The notes beneath the pieces were generated by a model. The model worked only from the letters and a program-made list of their open reading frames with translations, was not told where the DNA came from and did not search any database. The translations under genes and the position numbers were made by a program. Below are positions 32,495 to 41,637 of a DNA stretch of 51,102 nucleotides, piece after piece; within the stretch, counting starts at the first letter, position 1; each line of letters starts with the position of its first letter. The stretch is from UBA8752 sp965657965 (GTDB lineage Bacteria > Bacteroidota > Bacteroidia > Flavobacteriales_D > Sanyastnellaceae), in NCBI GenBank assembly GCA_965657965.1, contig CBFHQM010000019.1, positions 1 to 51,102 on the forward strand. The letters are read 5' to 3'.

Positions 32495-33376
32495 ATGCGG
32501 ATTACTTTTCCCTTTGAAATGCCCCTTATTCCTTCCTCTGTTTCTTGGCGCGCATGGCCTGCCAACCTTTTGACATTCTGCAACTTGGGGGCCGGTGCAA
32601 TGGTGGCTTGGTGGGCGGCATCAGAATTTGATTTGGGCTGGGCTGCCTCTGAATGGGCGGCAACAATGGGCTTTGATACGTGGTTAATGGCCTCCTTTGG
32701 CATTGCTGAACGCCGGGTCATGGGCATTGTGGTCATGCTGTGTGTTTGGATGTTTGGGCTGTTCTGTGACGTTTTGGACGGCGCTGTGGCCAGGGCCTTG
32801 GGCGCAGATGGAAATCAAGGGGCATGGTTGGATTCGATGGCGGATTTGGTGTCCGGAGGATTGGCTCCTGCCTTCGTGGGGGTAGCCCTCATGAAGGAAT
32901 GGGGCGCAGCAGGATTGGGGCTTGGATCGGTAATGGGGGTTGACTTGTTGCCGATGTTGTTGCTTCCCGCGGCGGCTTGGCGTTTGGCGCGATACGCTGG
33001 AGAGGCGGGGCAGGCCAGTCATGATGCCAGCGAAGGTGGCCTTGACTTCGAGGGGGTTCCGGCGCCGTTTTCCGCGGTTTGGTGGGGCTTGTTGTTGGCA
33101 TTTTGGGCCTTTGCTGGTGGTGCGGAATCCGCGTCTTGGCTTTGGTGGGGCGGTCTCCTTGGGGGCACGGTTCTTCCGTTTTGGATGGCCTCCCGGTTCC
33201 CTCAATTTGGCTTGAAGCAGTGGGGTCAGTTCCGTTGGATGGACATGGCGCGAATGGGCTGGTTTTTGGGGGTCTTGATTCTCCTTGCATTTGGGGGAGC
33301 CGGAGGACTCGTCCTTGCCTTAATTTCGTACCCGATGATGGGCGCCATTTTACACCGCGCTCTTCTCAAGAAATAG
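32495..33376 (+). CDS. pssA: CDP-diacylglycerol-serine O-phosphatidyltransferase-like protein
   Basis: Integral membrane enzyme of the CDP-alcohol phosphatidyltransferase family, likely making phosphatidylserine, the precursor of phosphatidylethanolamine. The signature is clear: CDVLDGAVARALG, then GAWLDSMADLVSGGLAP, giving the D-x2-DG-x2-AR-x8-G-x3-D-x3-D pattern. Several hydrophobic segments follow. With ATG 32495 the product is 293 residues; ATG 32519 is also possible and closer to the usual PNLLTFCNL start. Other family members act on glycerol phosphate or inositol, but the NLLTFCNLGAG start is typical of PssA. PurS follows six bases later. Confidence 0.88.
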   Translation: MRITFPFEMPLIPSSVSWRAWPANLLTFCNLGAGAMVAWWAASEFDLGWAASEWAATMGFDTWLMASFGIAERRVMGIVVMLCVWMFGLFCDVLDGAVARALGADGNQGAWLDSMADLVSGGLAPAFVGVALMKEWGAAGLGLGSVMGVDLLPMLLLPAAAWRLARYAGEAGQASHDASEGGLDFEGVPAPFSAVWWGLLLAFWAFAGGAESASWLWWGGLLGGTVLPFWMASRFPQFGLKQWGQFRWMDMARMGWFLGVLILLAFGGAGGLVLALISYPMMGAILHRALLKK

Positions 33377-33382
33377 CGCCAC

Positions 33383-33649
33383 ATGGTATTCCACGCCGCC
33401 ATCGACATCCTTCCTTTGCCCGCTTTGCTTGACCCACAAGGCAAGGCTGTATCCAACAACCTTCCCAACATGGGCCTCGGTCAATTGACCAACGTTCGGA
33501 TCGGAAAGCACATTACCCTTGACATCGAGGCGGATAGCCGCGAGGAAGCCGAAAACTTGGTGAGCGAGGCCTGCGAAAAACTCCTTTCCAACCCCATTAT
33601 GGAACGGTTTGAGTTCCGCGTGTTTTCCGCAGAAGAGGCTGCGCTTTAA
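33383..33649 (+). CDS. purS: Phosphoribosylformylglycinamidine synthase subunit PurS
   Basis: Small dimeric subunit that bridges PurQ and PurL in the three-component FGAM synthase of purine synthesis. The 88-residue product has the family sequence pattern: IDILPLPALLDPQGKAV, VRIGKHITLDIEAD and CEKLLSNPIMERFEF. Neither purQ nor purL is nearby. It starts six bases after pssA and is probably cotranscribed with it. Recognition is confident; only the separation from partners is unusual. Confidence 0.93.
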   Translation: MVFHAAIDILPLPALLDPQGKAVSNNLPNMGLGQLTNVRIGKHITLDIEADSREEAENLVSEACEKLLSNPIMERFEFRVFSAEEAAL

Positions 33650-33718
33650 TTTTTAGATCGGGTTCGAGAGGACAGACCATTGGGCTTTGGGCTAATATTG
33701 GAGTCCAACACGATTCTC

Positions 33719-35929
33719 ATGCTCCGAACTCAGACTTTTGACCGCATGGCTGGCGCTTTTCTGGCGCTTTTCGCCATCGCTTCTTTTACCGCCTGTCAAT
33801 CCCCATCAGACATGTCCCAAAACGATGATATGGTCGCTCCTGTGGCCAAAAAAGTTCCGCTTGAGTTGACGGATCACGGGGACACCCGCCTCGACAACTA
33901 CTTCTGGATGCGCTTGAGCGACGACCAGAAGAACGCGGAAACCGCCGATGCACAAACGCAGAATGTGATCGATTACCTCGAAGAGGAGAACAAGTACATC
34001 GACGGAAAACTTGCACACACAAAGCCCCTTCAAGAAAAGCTGTTCGACGAGATTGTGGGCCGCATCAAGAAGGATGACCGCAGCGTACCGGTTAAGGACC
34101 GGGGTTTTTGGTATTACACGCGCTACACAGAGGGCAAAGAGTACGCCATCAACTGCAGGAAGCCTGCAGGGGAGGAGACGAAGTACGAGGAGTGCACGGG
34201 GGCGGAAGAAGTGATGCTCGACCAAAATGAACTCGCCGAGGGACACGATTATTTCGCAGTCGGTGGAATGGGGGTCAGCGACGACAACCGCATTTTGGCC
34301 TTTGGTGTGGACACGGTGAGCCGCCGGCAGTACAATGTCCATTTCAAAGATTTGGAGACAGGAGAGATGCTGTCAGACATGATTCCCGTTACCACTGGAG
34401 GCGCGACGTGGGCGGCCGACAACAAAACGGTTTTCTATACACGAAAGGACGAGCAGACGCTCCGCAGCAATCAGGTATTCCGCCATGTTTTGGGCACGCC
34501 AGTGGAAGACGATGTGTTGGTTTTCGAAGAAAAAGACGAAACGTTCGCTTGTGGGGTATACCGCACAAAGAGTGATGCCTTTTTGGTGATTTACACGTCT
34601 CAAACGCTGTCGCAAGAATTCCACGTACTTCGTGCAGACGACCCGATGGGCGAATGGAGGGTGGTTCAGCCCCGCGAACGGGATTTGGAGTACGGCATCA
34701 GCCATTACGGAGATGATTTTTACATCGTCACCAACCTAGACGCAAAGAACTTCCGGTTGATGAAGACGCCGGTGAACGCCACGTCCAAGGAGAATTGGGA
34801 AGAAGTCATTCCTCATCGTCCCGATGTGTTGCTCGAGGGCATCGACATCTTCAAAGACCACTTGGTTGTGGAGGAGCGAAAAGATGGACTGAATCAGATT
34901 CGGATCAAGCGTTGGGACGGTTCTATGGATGAATACCTCGAGTTCAACGACCCGGCATACACGGCGGGAACCCGTTCGAACCCAGACTTCAACACAGAGA
35001 TTTTGCGGTTTGGATACAGCTCCATGACCACGCCGAGCAGCACGTATGACCACAACATGCGCACAGGGGAGCGCACTTTGCTGAAGCAGCAGGAGGTCAT
35101 CGACGAGAACTTTTCTCCAGACAACTACACATCGGAACGCCTCATGGTTGAGGTGCGCGATGGGGTTAAGGTGCCTGTGAGCATGGTGTACAAGAAGGGC
35201 ACAGAGCGAAACGGGGAGAACCCCTTCCTGCTTTACGCATATGGCAGCTATGGCGCCAGCATGGACCCCTACTTCTCCAGTGTTCGCTTGTCCTTGCTCG
35301 ACCGTGGATTTGTCTATGCCATTGCTCACATTCGCGGGGGCCAGGAAATGGGCCGCCAGTGGTATGAAGACGGCAAGCTTTTGAAAAAGCAGAACACCTT
35401 CAACGACTTTGAAGATGTAGGCCGCGCCATGGTGGACATGAAGTACACCTCTCCTGAGCACCTCTACGCGATGGGCGGGTCGGCTGGAGGCTTGCTCATG
35501 GGTGCAGTCATGAATCAGGCGCCAGAACTCTTCAATGGTGTTGTAGCGGCGGTGCCCTTTGTGGACGTCATCAACACCATGCTCGATGAGACCATTCCGT
35601 TGACCACGTTTGAGTTCGATGAGTGGGGCAACCCGAAAGACAGCGTTTACTATGCTTACATGAAGTCGTACAGCCCGTATGATCAAGTAAAGGCCCAAGA
35701 CTACCCCAATACTTTGGTCACCACAGGGTATTGGGACAGTCAAGTGCAGTACTGGGAGCCCGCCAAGTGGGTGGCCAAGTTGCGCGAGCTGAAAACCGAC
35801 GACAATACTTTGTTGTTCCTCACCAATATGGATGCGGGCCACGGTGGCCAGTCTGGACGTTTCCGTCGCTACAAGGAGACGGCGTTGGAGTATGCTTTCA
35901 TGATGGATTTGGAAGGCATCACTGAATAA
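33719..35929 (+). CDS. S9A/oligopeptidase B-like prolyl oligopeptidase lipoprotein
   Basis: Serine peptidase with an N-terminal beta-propeller and C-terminal alpha/beta-hydrolase domain, cleaving short peptides. With ATG 33719 the product is 736 residues. A lipoprotein signal ends in SFTAC, so it is predicted to be anchored on the periplasmic face or on the outer membrane. The propeller begins with DTRLDNYFWMRL. The triad is visible: Ser588 in GGSAGGLLMG, Asp673 in GYWDSQVQYWEP, His708 in DAGHGGQSG. The GGSAGG serine motif and the DERTREN-free acidic subsites fit oligopeptidase B or a close relative (ptrB); substrate preference is not certain. Not in an obvious operon. Confidence 0.93.
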   Translation: MLRTQTFDRMAGAFLALFAIASFTACQSPSDMSQNDDMVAPVAKKVPLELTDHGDTRLDNYFWMRLSDDQKNAETADAQTQNVIDYLEEENKYIDGKLAHTKPLQEKLFDEIVGRIKKDDRSVPVKDRGFWYYTRYTEGKEYAINCRKPAGEETKYEECTGAEEVMLDQNELAEGHDYFAVGGMGVSDDNRILAFGVDTVSRRQYNVHFKDLETGEMLSDMIPVTTGGATWAADNKTVFYTRKDEQTLRSNQVFRHVLGTPVEDDVLVFEEKDETFACGVYRTKSDAFLVIYTSQTLSQEFHVLRADDPMGEWRVVQPRERDLEYGISHYGDDFYIVTNLDAKNFRLMKTPVNATSKENWEEVIPHRPDVLLEGIDIFKDHLVVEERKDGLNQIRIKRWDGSMDEYLEFNDPAYTAGTRSNPDFNTEILRFGYSSMTTPSSTYDHNMRTGERTLLKQQEVIDENFSPDNYTSERLMVEVRDGVKVPVSMVYKKGTERNGENPFLLYAYGSYGASMDPYFSSVRLSLLDRGFVYAIAHIRGGQEMGRQWYEDGKLLKKQNTFNDFEDVGRAMVDMKYTSPEHLYAMGGSAGGLLMGAVMNQAPELFNGVVAAVPFVDVINTMLDETIPLTTFEFDEWGNPKDSVYYAYMKSYSPYDQVKAQDYPNTLVTTGYWDSQVQYWEPAKWVAKLRELKTDDNTLLFLTNMDAGHGGQSGRFRRYKETALEYAFMMDLEGITE

Positions 35930-36021
35930 TTCAAGTCCGGTCGTTGTTGGGGTTGTCGGTGAATTCCGAGATTCTTTTTCTTGGGTAACCCCACGGCGTT
36001 GTTTTCCGTAATTGTCTATTG

Positions 36022-37677
36022 ATGTCCAATCGATTCTTTTCTCGTTTTCCCGTATTTCCCGTATTGCTGCTGGTTTGCTTGATGAGTGGATCGGGTTGTC
36101 AGGCGCCGCCAGAAGAGTTGACATTCTCCACATGGACTCCCATTGTGGCGCTTCCCTTGGTGGACACCCGTTTTGACTTGGGTGACGTTCTTGAGTTGGT
36201 GGGTGACAGTTTGGACACCACCCCGGTTCAGGGTTTGCCCAGTGGTGAATTGGCTTTTGTTCATGAAGAATCGTTGAGTGGCACCTTGGCCCAAGAATGG
36301 TTGGTTTTGCCAGGTATGGATGTGGCTGAGTCCTTCGTCTTGGACGAGAACTTGGCAACAGCGCTCAATTTGACGGCTCCGGGCGAAACGGTGACCTACA
36401 CGGACTCTGTCGTATCCGCCTTGGAAGTCGAACAGCCCGAGGGGGCTTTGTTGACGGCTGTGGAATTGTCTTCGGGTCAATTGACCTTCAGCATTACGTC
36501 AAACTTGGGCGACGATGTGAGCGGGGAGATGATGATCCCCAGTCTTTTGGATCAGACAGGCCTTCCTTATTTAGTGTCTTGGACATCGGAGATGTTGGAA
36601 GGGGGCACGTTTACTTCGGTTGAAAATTTAGAAGGTTGGCAGGTCATCCCGGACAATTCGGGTGACGTCAATAATGAAATCTTGGGCATTTACACGCTCT
36701 TTCTTCAAAACGACCCAGTGCACTTGGCGCAATCCGGAGAATCCTTGTCGGTGGCGCTCTCTTTGGAGGACATGGTGTTTGACCGTGTGGAAGGAGACTT
36801 TGGTCAAGAGACAATCAGCATTGAAGAGAGCACGACCACGTTGGCCTTGTTTGACGACCGCTTTACCACCTCTGGTTTGGCCATTGAGAGAGCCAGCATT
36901 CGTGTAGATGTGACCAATGGCTTTGGGGTGCCGGCAGTTTTGGACGCGGTAAATGTGGAGATGACCCAGGACGGGGCAGTTCAAACAACGCTGGAGACGA
37001 GCGCTGCAGCATTGGCTGTGCCTTCAGCCAATGGGAGCGCAGAGAACCCCGCGGAGGTGTCTTGGCAAGTGGACGAGACCAACAGCAATGTGGTTGACTT
37101 TTTCAGTGCGGAAGCTGTGGGGCTGAACTTGTCCTTGGGCATCACGGCCAACCCCGAACCCTTGGCAGAGGGAGAAGTCAATTTTATCGATGCAGACGGC
37201 TTTGTGGATGCCAGTTTTCGAGCGGAGATCCCCTTGTCCATTCGTGCAGTACAGGTTGACTTCGTGGACACCCTGGCATTTTCGTTGGGGCTAGAAGACG
37301 AGGACGAGATCGCAGAGTTGGACTCGGCTGAGTTGCGGTTGATTTTGCACAATGGCTTCCCTTTTGGGGTAGACTTTCAAGCGCATTTCTTGGATGAAAA
37401 CGACGTGGTCATCGACAGTGTGTTGAGCGCGTCTTTGGCGCTTTTTTCCATGCCGATTTTGGACGTTGGCGGGCTTCCGGTGGCGCCCGCAGAATTTCGG
37501 GAAGACTTCTTTTTTGATTGGGAGAGATCCAACCGGTTAAAGTTGGCTACTCAGGTGGTGGTGAGGGCTTGGTGTTCTACTGCCGAAGCGAGTCAGGGGA
37601 GCTATGTTCGACTGACCGAAGACCAAGACCTGCGGATGCAGCTGGGCGCATTGTTGTATGCCAAAATTGAGCCTTGA
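36022..37677 (+). CDS. Large lipoprotein of unknown function, partner of DUF5723 barrel
   Basis: A 551-residue protein with a lipoprotein signal (FPVLLLVCLMSGSGC) and an otherwise beta-rich, acidic sequence without recognised catalytic motifs. Regularly spaced strand-like stretches (FTSVENLEGWQVI, ISIEESTTTLALFDD, VDFQAHFLDE) suggest repeated beta-sandwich modules. I do not recognise a named family. It is followed two bases... after its stop by the DUF5723-like barrel gene, so the two very likely form one unit, perhaps a surface lipoprotein with its outer-membrane partner. ATG 36022 is chosen over a TTG at 36019. Confidence 0.7.
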   Translation: MSNRFFSRFPVFPVLLLVCLMSGSGCQAPPEELTFSTWTPIVALPLVDTRFDLGDVLELVGDSLDTTPVQGLPSGELAFVHEESLSGTLAQEWLVLPGMDVAESFVLDENLATALNLTAPGETVTYTDSVVSALEVEQPEGALLTAVELSSGQLTFSITSNLGDDVSGEMMIPSLLDQTGLPYLVSWTSEMLEGGTFTSVENLEGWQVIPDNSGDVNNEILGIYTLFLQNDPVHLAQSGESLSVALSLEDMVFDRVEGDFGQETISIEESTTTLALFDDRFTTSGLAIERASIRVDVTNGFGVPAVLDAVNVEMTQDGAVQTTLETSAAALAVPSANGSAENPAEVSWQVDETNSNVVDFFSAEAVGLNLSLGITANPEPLAEGEVNFIDADGFVDASFRAEIPLSIRAVQVDFVDTLAFSLGLEDEDEIAELDSAELRLILHNGFPFGVDFQAHFLDENDVVIDSVLSASLALFSMPILDVGGLPVAPAEFREDFFFDWERSNRLKLATQVVVRAWCSTAEASQGSYVRLTEDQDLRMQLGALLYAKIEP

Positions 37678-37678
37678 A

Positions 37679-39121
37679 ATGAACAGACGAAATCAAACGG
37701 TTGCGTTTTTCATGTTGCTGTGTCTTCCTTGGATGGCGCAAGCACAATTGGGGCCTGTAGAGTGCATGCCGGAGTGGGGACAGGCCGGTTGGTCGAACCC
37801 TGCATTGTTTCATCCGTCGGGCGCTCAGATTTGGCTTGGGGGCTTAGCGGGTACGCAAGTGTTGGCGACCCATTCTGGTCCGGCATTTTATGATTTCATC
37901 AGTACGGACGGGGCTGTGGACTTTGACTTGATGTTGGAGCGCATGGACAGTGTCGAAACGGTGGGCCTAAGAAACGAGACCCCCTTGTTTGCGTTCTCTT
38001 TCAGAGACGAAGACAGGTTCGAATTTCGGTTGAGAAGCCGATTTGTTGCCGAGCAGCAGCTCTCGTATGATCGGGACTTGTTTGAGTTGGGTTGGAAGGG
38101 AAATGGTCACCCAGATTTGATTGGCAGGCCGATTTCTTTCTCAGATATGGGGCTCGATGCGCAGGGGTATTTTGACCACAGTTTGAGTGTTGGCGCCATG
38201 GTCCAAGAGGACAAGTTTTGGTTGGGCTGGGGCATTCACATCTTGAACGGTGTTGGTTCATTTGAGACGACGTCTTTTGATGCAACGCTGACCACGGACT
38301 CGGTGGATTACAGCCTTGGCTTGGATGGGGGAATGGTGGTTCAAGCGTCGGGTGTGGACTTGGACTCCTTGATTGACGGTGGACAAGCGGTCAACTTGGA
38401 CATGGGTTCCCTTCCTCCGACGCTGGGTGCGGGGGTGGCCTACGATTTTGGATTCTTGTGGAAAGTGACGCCCAAGTTTGCGGTCGAAGGGGCGGTCGAA
38501 GGTCGAGGGTCCATCCGTTGGCTCAAGTCCATCTCCAGGCAAGAGGTTGATCCGGCACAGTTTGTTTTGGAAGGACTCGACGCTGTGGCCTTGCTCTCGT
38601 CTTCGGACTCACTCAGTCTGCCGGATTCACTGCCTTCCATGCTGGAGACATGGGCGGACGACATGGTGGACTCTCTTACGTCGAGTTTCACGGTCCAGAG
38701 TACGAGCGATGAAATGGAGGCTTTTAGCACGCCAATTCAAGAGACATGGCGACTTGGTTTCCGAGTCCGTGCAACGGAGAGCTTGGAGTTCAGCGGCCTG
38801 GTCTATCGGCAGTTTCGATTTGATCGGCGCACAGATGGTCTGCTCGTGGGCATGACCCACCGGATCAGAAGCAATGTGGCCACGCACATTCAGGCGCAGT
38901 ACCGAGCTCAAAGGTGGTCTTTCGGCGGGGGGTTGTCCTTGCGTGGTGGGCCACTTAGACTGGCGGTTTCTGCACAACACATCCCAGGATTGATCGACCC
39001 ATTGGACGCTGGTCATTGGCAGGGTCAAGTCGGCCTTGGCTTTGAATTGGGCTACAAGCGAGACAAGAAAAAGGCGCGAAAGAAGGGAGACCCTCGTTCA
39101 GGGAAGGGCATGTGGCATTGA
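37679..39121 (+). CDS. DUF5723-like outer-membrane beta-barrel protein
   Basis: A 480-residue protein with a signal peptide (FFMLLCLPWMAQAQ), then a family-typical N-terminal segment with WSNPALFHPSGAQIWLGGLAG and many amphipathic strands (FEFRLRSRFVAEQQL, FWLGWGIHILNG, RWSFGGGLSLRGG), ending in VGLGFELGYKRDKKKARKKG. It resembles DUF5723 proteins of Bacteroidota, which are predicted barrels. The very basic C-terminal 20 residues after the last strand are unusual for a barrel end. It starts one base after the upstream lipoprotein stop codon. Confidence 0.72.
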   Translation: MNRRNQTVAFFMLLCLPWMAQAQLGPVECMPEWGQAGWSNPALFHPSGAQIWLGGLAGTQVLATHSGPAFYDFISTDGAVDFDLMLERMDSVETVGLRNETPLFAFSFRDEDRFEFRLRSRFVAEQQLSYDRDLFELGWKGNGHPDLIGRPISFSDMGLDAQGYFDHSLSVGAMVQEDKFWLGWGIHILNGVGSFETTSFDATLTTDSVDYSLGLDGGMVVQASGVDLDSLIDGGQAVNLDMGSLPPTLGAGVAYDFGFLWKVTPKFAVEGAVEGRGSIRWLKSISRQEVDPAQFVLEGLDAVALLSSSDSLSLPDSLPSMLETWADDMVDSLTSSFTVQSTSDEMEAFSTPIQETWRLGFRVRATESLEFSGLVYRQFRFDRRTDGLLVGMTHRIRSNVATHIQAQYRAQRWSFGGGLSLRGGPLRLAVSAQHIPGLIDPLDAGHWQGQVGLGFELGYKRDKKKARKKGDPRSGKGMWH

Positions 39122-39146
39122 GCCCAGGTCGACGCTTGTTTTTGCG

Positions 39147-39809
39147 TCAATCGCGCTGCAAGCCCAGGTTGGCCATCAGTTGTGCGAAGGTGGCCGTCTT
39201 AGGGTTGTAGAAGACCGTTTGCCATCCGGTTTTCATGGCGCCAACGACATTGGCTTCAGTGTCGTCTACAAACAGTGTGGCGGAAGGATCCAGTTCCAGT
39301 TGCTGTGTCAATTGGATGTAGGACTTGGCGCTGGGTTTGCGGTGTCCGAGACGATGACTGTACACGATTTGACGGAAGCAGTCAGAAAACCCACGGCCAA
39401 CGTCGTTTAGAATTTGACGTTCAAAGTGCTTGGCGTGGATGGCATTGGTGTTGCTGAACAAGACCAAGTCATATTTTGCCTTGAGAACCCGAAGCGTTGG
39501 CATAATGTTGGCTCTTAACCCAATGAGCACGGCATTCCATGCCGCACGGACTTCATCAACAGTCGTTTCGATGGCGCATTGCTTTTGCAGAGCTTCTAAG
39601 AAATCGTGCTCTGAGATGGTACCACACTCTAGGGCGTCCATTAAAGACAGCTGTCTTCCGTGCGCGTAAAAGTCTTCGAAATCATGGAGTCCGAGTGCTT
39701 CGAAGGCTTGAGCAGTGGCGTGATGGTCGATGTCATAAAGGACGCCGCCAAAATCCAATACGACGTGTTGGATGGTGGTCCAGTCTATGGGCTGTGCGCC
39801 GTTGTTCAT
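39147..39809 (-). CDS. HAD-superfamily subfamily IA hydrolase (YihX-like)
   Basis: A 220-residue HAD phosphatase. It has motif I as VVLDFGGVLYDID, where the usual second Asp of DxD is Gly as in the YihX group, motif II in LVLFSNTNAIH, the lysine of motif III in GHRKPSAKSY, and motif IV in ATLFVDDTEANVVGA. YihX-type enzymes dephosphorylate sugar phosphates such as glucose 1-phosphate, but substrates cannot be assigned from sequence. It ends the leftward run that begins with the TonB receptor and lies six bases after the HU/SPOR gene. Confidence 0.88.
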   Translation of the reverse strand: MNNGAQPIDWTTIQHVVLDFGGVLYDIDHHATAQAFEALGLHDFEDFYAHGRQLSLMDALECGTISEHDFLEALQKQCAIETTVDEVRAAWNAVLIGLRANIMPTLRVLKAKYDLVLFSNTNAIHAKHFERQILNDVGRGFSDCFRQIVYSHRLGHRKPSAKSYIQLTQQLELDPSATLFVDDTEANVVGAMKTGWQTVFYNPKTATFAQLMANLGLQRD

Positions 39810-39815
39810 GCTCCG

Positions 39816-40859
39816 TTACCAATTCAGCACCCAGGCCTGTTCGAAGCCATGCCTGACTTTCAGTGCGCTCTTGAATTGGACGGCGTCGGACTGGCGGTTG
39901 AAACATCCAGCAGATACGCGTTGCATTCCGCCTGGTCCTGGCAAGATGGAGGCCGAGTAGCCCAATGCCTCAAAGCGCCGTGCCAATTGTGCGGCCCTGG
40001 CGGCTTGTCCAAATGTGCCGGCAATCACATGGTGGCTGCACCCGGTCGCAATGGACTGCGGCTGGGGAATGGGCATGGTGGGTTCGAAGGCAGTTGCAGC
40101 ATCGAGGGTGGGCGCTCCTTCTCTAAGAAAAGGTAGGTCGTTGGATGCAGAGTGCTCTGGAAAACGAATGTCTTCGCCTTCGATTCGGGGCGCAAAGTTG
40201 GACGCTTCACCAGAACCGGAGAGGTGCAATAGGCTAAAACCCGTTGTATTCTGATGGTTCCAGAGCAACGAGCCGGCAACCAATAGAGGAAGTGCAAAGA
40301 CGGCGGCTAATTTGAGTGACCTCTGGATGAAGGGGGATGCGACCGGCTCGACGGGCTCGGTTTCACGTGGCTCAACGGGCGTTTCGACCGGCTCAACAAC
40401 GGGAGCTTTTCGGTCTTCAGCGTGGAAGATGGGCCAAGGAATGCGTCCGAGTCCGGGAGCGGCATAACGCTCGCCAAGTCTGGGTTCAGGCGCAAATCCC
40501 AACTGTCCATCTGGCTGTAAGAAGAGCCGACCCAAACCGGGAAGTTCGGTGTGGCTTCCTTCGTTGGCCCTGGCCATGAGGGCGTTGACCTCTTGGTCAA
40601 TCAGTTGTGTTGCGGCATCTGTGGTGCAGCCTGTTGCCCTTCGAATTTCTTGCTCAAGCAATCCATCGCGCACCGTGAGCTTGGGATTGAACACCACGTC
40701 TCGGCCCGGGGGAATCCACTCCCCTTTGTCCGGGTCAAATCGGGCTGCGACTGGATGGGCCAAGAAGCCGCCCAGTCCTGGAATGACCAAACAATCGTGG
40801 TCATGCAGGAGCAGGGGCATGGCATTCACCAAAAAATCCGATGTGGATGATTCGCGCAT
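39816..40859 (-). CDS. HU-CCDC81 and SPOR domain membrane protein
   Basis: A 347-residue protein. Residues about 1-150 carry the prokaryotic HU-CCDC81-like region (LLHDHDCLVIPGLGGFLAHP, VFNPKLTVRDGLLEQEIRR). An acidic Val-Glu-Pro linker (residues about 175-195) leads to one membrane segment (LAAVFALPLLVAGSLLW), a periplasmic spacer, and a C-terminal SPOR domain (HHVIAGTFGQAARAAQLARRFEALG), which in other proteins binds denuded septal peptidoglycan. The arrangement is typical of Bacteroidota and suggests a link between a DNA-binding-like cytoplasmic domain and the division-site cell wall. The frame extends upstream to 41000, over the kdsB end; ATG 40859 starts the recognisable domain. Confidence 0.85.
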   Translation of the reverse strand: MRESSTSDFLVNAMPLLLHDHDCLVIPGLGGFLAHPVAARFDPDKGEWIPPGRDVVFNPKLTVRDGLLEQEIRRATGCTTDAATQLIDQEVNALMARANEGSHTELPGLGRLFLQPDGQLGFAPEPRLGERYAAPGLGRIPWPIFHAEDRKAPVVEPVETPVEPRETEPVEPVASPFIQRSLKLAAVFALPLLVAGSLLWNHQNTTGFSLLHLSGSGEASNFAPRIEGEDIRFPEHSASNDLPFLREGAPTLDAATAFEPTMPIPQPQSIATGCSHHVIAGTFGQAARAAQLARRFEALGYSASILPGPGGMQRVSAGCFNRQSDAVQFKSALKVRHGFEQAWVLNW

Positions 40860-40911
40860 GATTTGGTGAAAATAGACGGATTTGCACGCAACGGAGCACA
40901 CATTTCCGAAT

Positions 40912-41637
40912 TCATGTTGACTTTGACACATTATCGTGCCAAAGCCGGACGCGGGCAAGGTCTTGTTCTGTATCAACGGGCCCGGGCCCATGTGCAGCAT
41001 TCACTTGGGCAACTTCGATTTGTATTCCGGCCTCTAGCCACCGCAATTGTTCGAGTTTCTCGATGTTTTCCAATCGACCAACTGGAAGTTGGGCGCAAGT
41101 TTGAAGCATGCCCGGGGAGAAGCCGTATATGCCCAAATGAACGAAGTATGGCCCACCGTGGGGAATGGCCGACCTTGAAAAGTACAGGGCTCGATGGTGT
41201 TGATTCGTGGCCACTTTGACCCTTTCTGAAAGCAGGTGTTCTTGGTTTGTTGCGGGCCGCATCGCGGTCACAACATCGGTCTGTGCCTTCTGCAAACCTG
41301 AACAAATGGCGGCAATGTGGGCGGACTCAGGGAAGGGCTCATCACCTTGAAGATTCAAGACGGCGCCATCATCGCCCCATTTTTCCCAGACTTCGAGGCA
41401 ACGGTCGGTCCCTGTGGTGTGGTCTGCGTTCGTTAAAATGGCTTCGCCGCCATGCTGGCGAACGACATTCGCGATGTCTGCATGGTCTGTGGCCACACAA
41501 ACGCGGTCGATGGCGGAATGATGTTCTGCCGCACGTAGGGTATGCACGACCATGGGCGTACCTCCAATGTCGGCCAAGGGCTTGCCTGGCAGTCGGGTGG
41601 AGCCCATTCGGGCGGGAATGATGGCGGAAATCTTCAC
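40912..41637 (-). CDS. kdsB: 3-deoxy-manno-octulosonate cytidylyltransferase
   Basis: CMP-Kdo synthetase, activating Kdo for lipid A-core assembly. The sequence shows the N-terminal nucleotide motif AIIPARMGSTRLPGKPL, TDHADIANVV, TTGTDRCLEV and NLQGDEPF, all typical of KdsB. The start is probably GTG at 41635-41637, which overlaps the TonB-receptor stop (GTGA) and gives the standard N terminus (241 residues). An upstream in-frame ATG at 41664 would add nine residues inside the receptor gene. Downstream are the HU/SPOR and HAD genes. Confidence 0.95.
   Translation of the reverse strand: MKISAIIPARMGSTRLPGKPLADIGGTPMVVHTLRAAEHHSAIDRVCVATDHADIANVVRQHGGEAILTNADHTTGTDRCLEVWEKWGDDGAVLNLQGDEPFPESAHIAAICSGLQKAQTDVVTAMRPATNQEHLLSERVKVATNQHHRALYFSRSAIPHGGPYFVHLGIYGFSPGMLQTCAQLPVGRLENIEKLEQLRWLEAGIQIEVAQVNAAHGPGPVDTEQDLARVRLWHDNVSKST

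Noticed and set aside
35948..35993. Inverted repeat TGGGGTT/AACCCCA after the S9 peptidase gene
   Set aside because: Arms are separated by 32 bases and not followed by a T-run, so it is not a convincing terminator.
34736..36358. Long minus-strand open frame of 540 codons
   Set aside because: It is antisense to the S9 peptidase and to the next lipoprotein gene, with no domain signal; both plus-strand genes have clear motifs.
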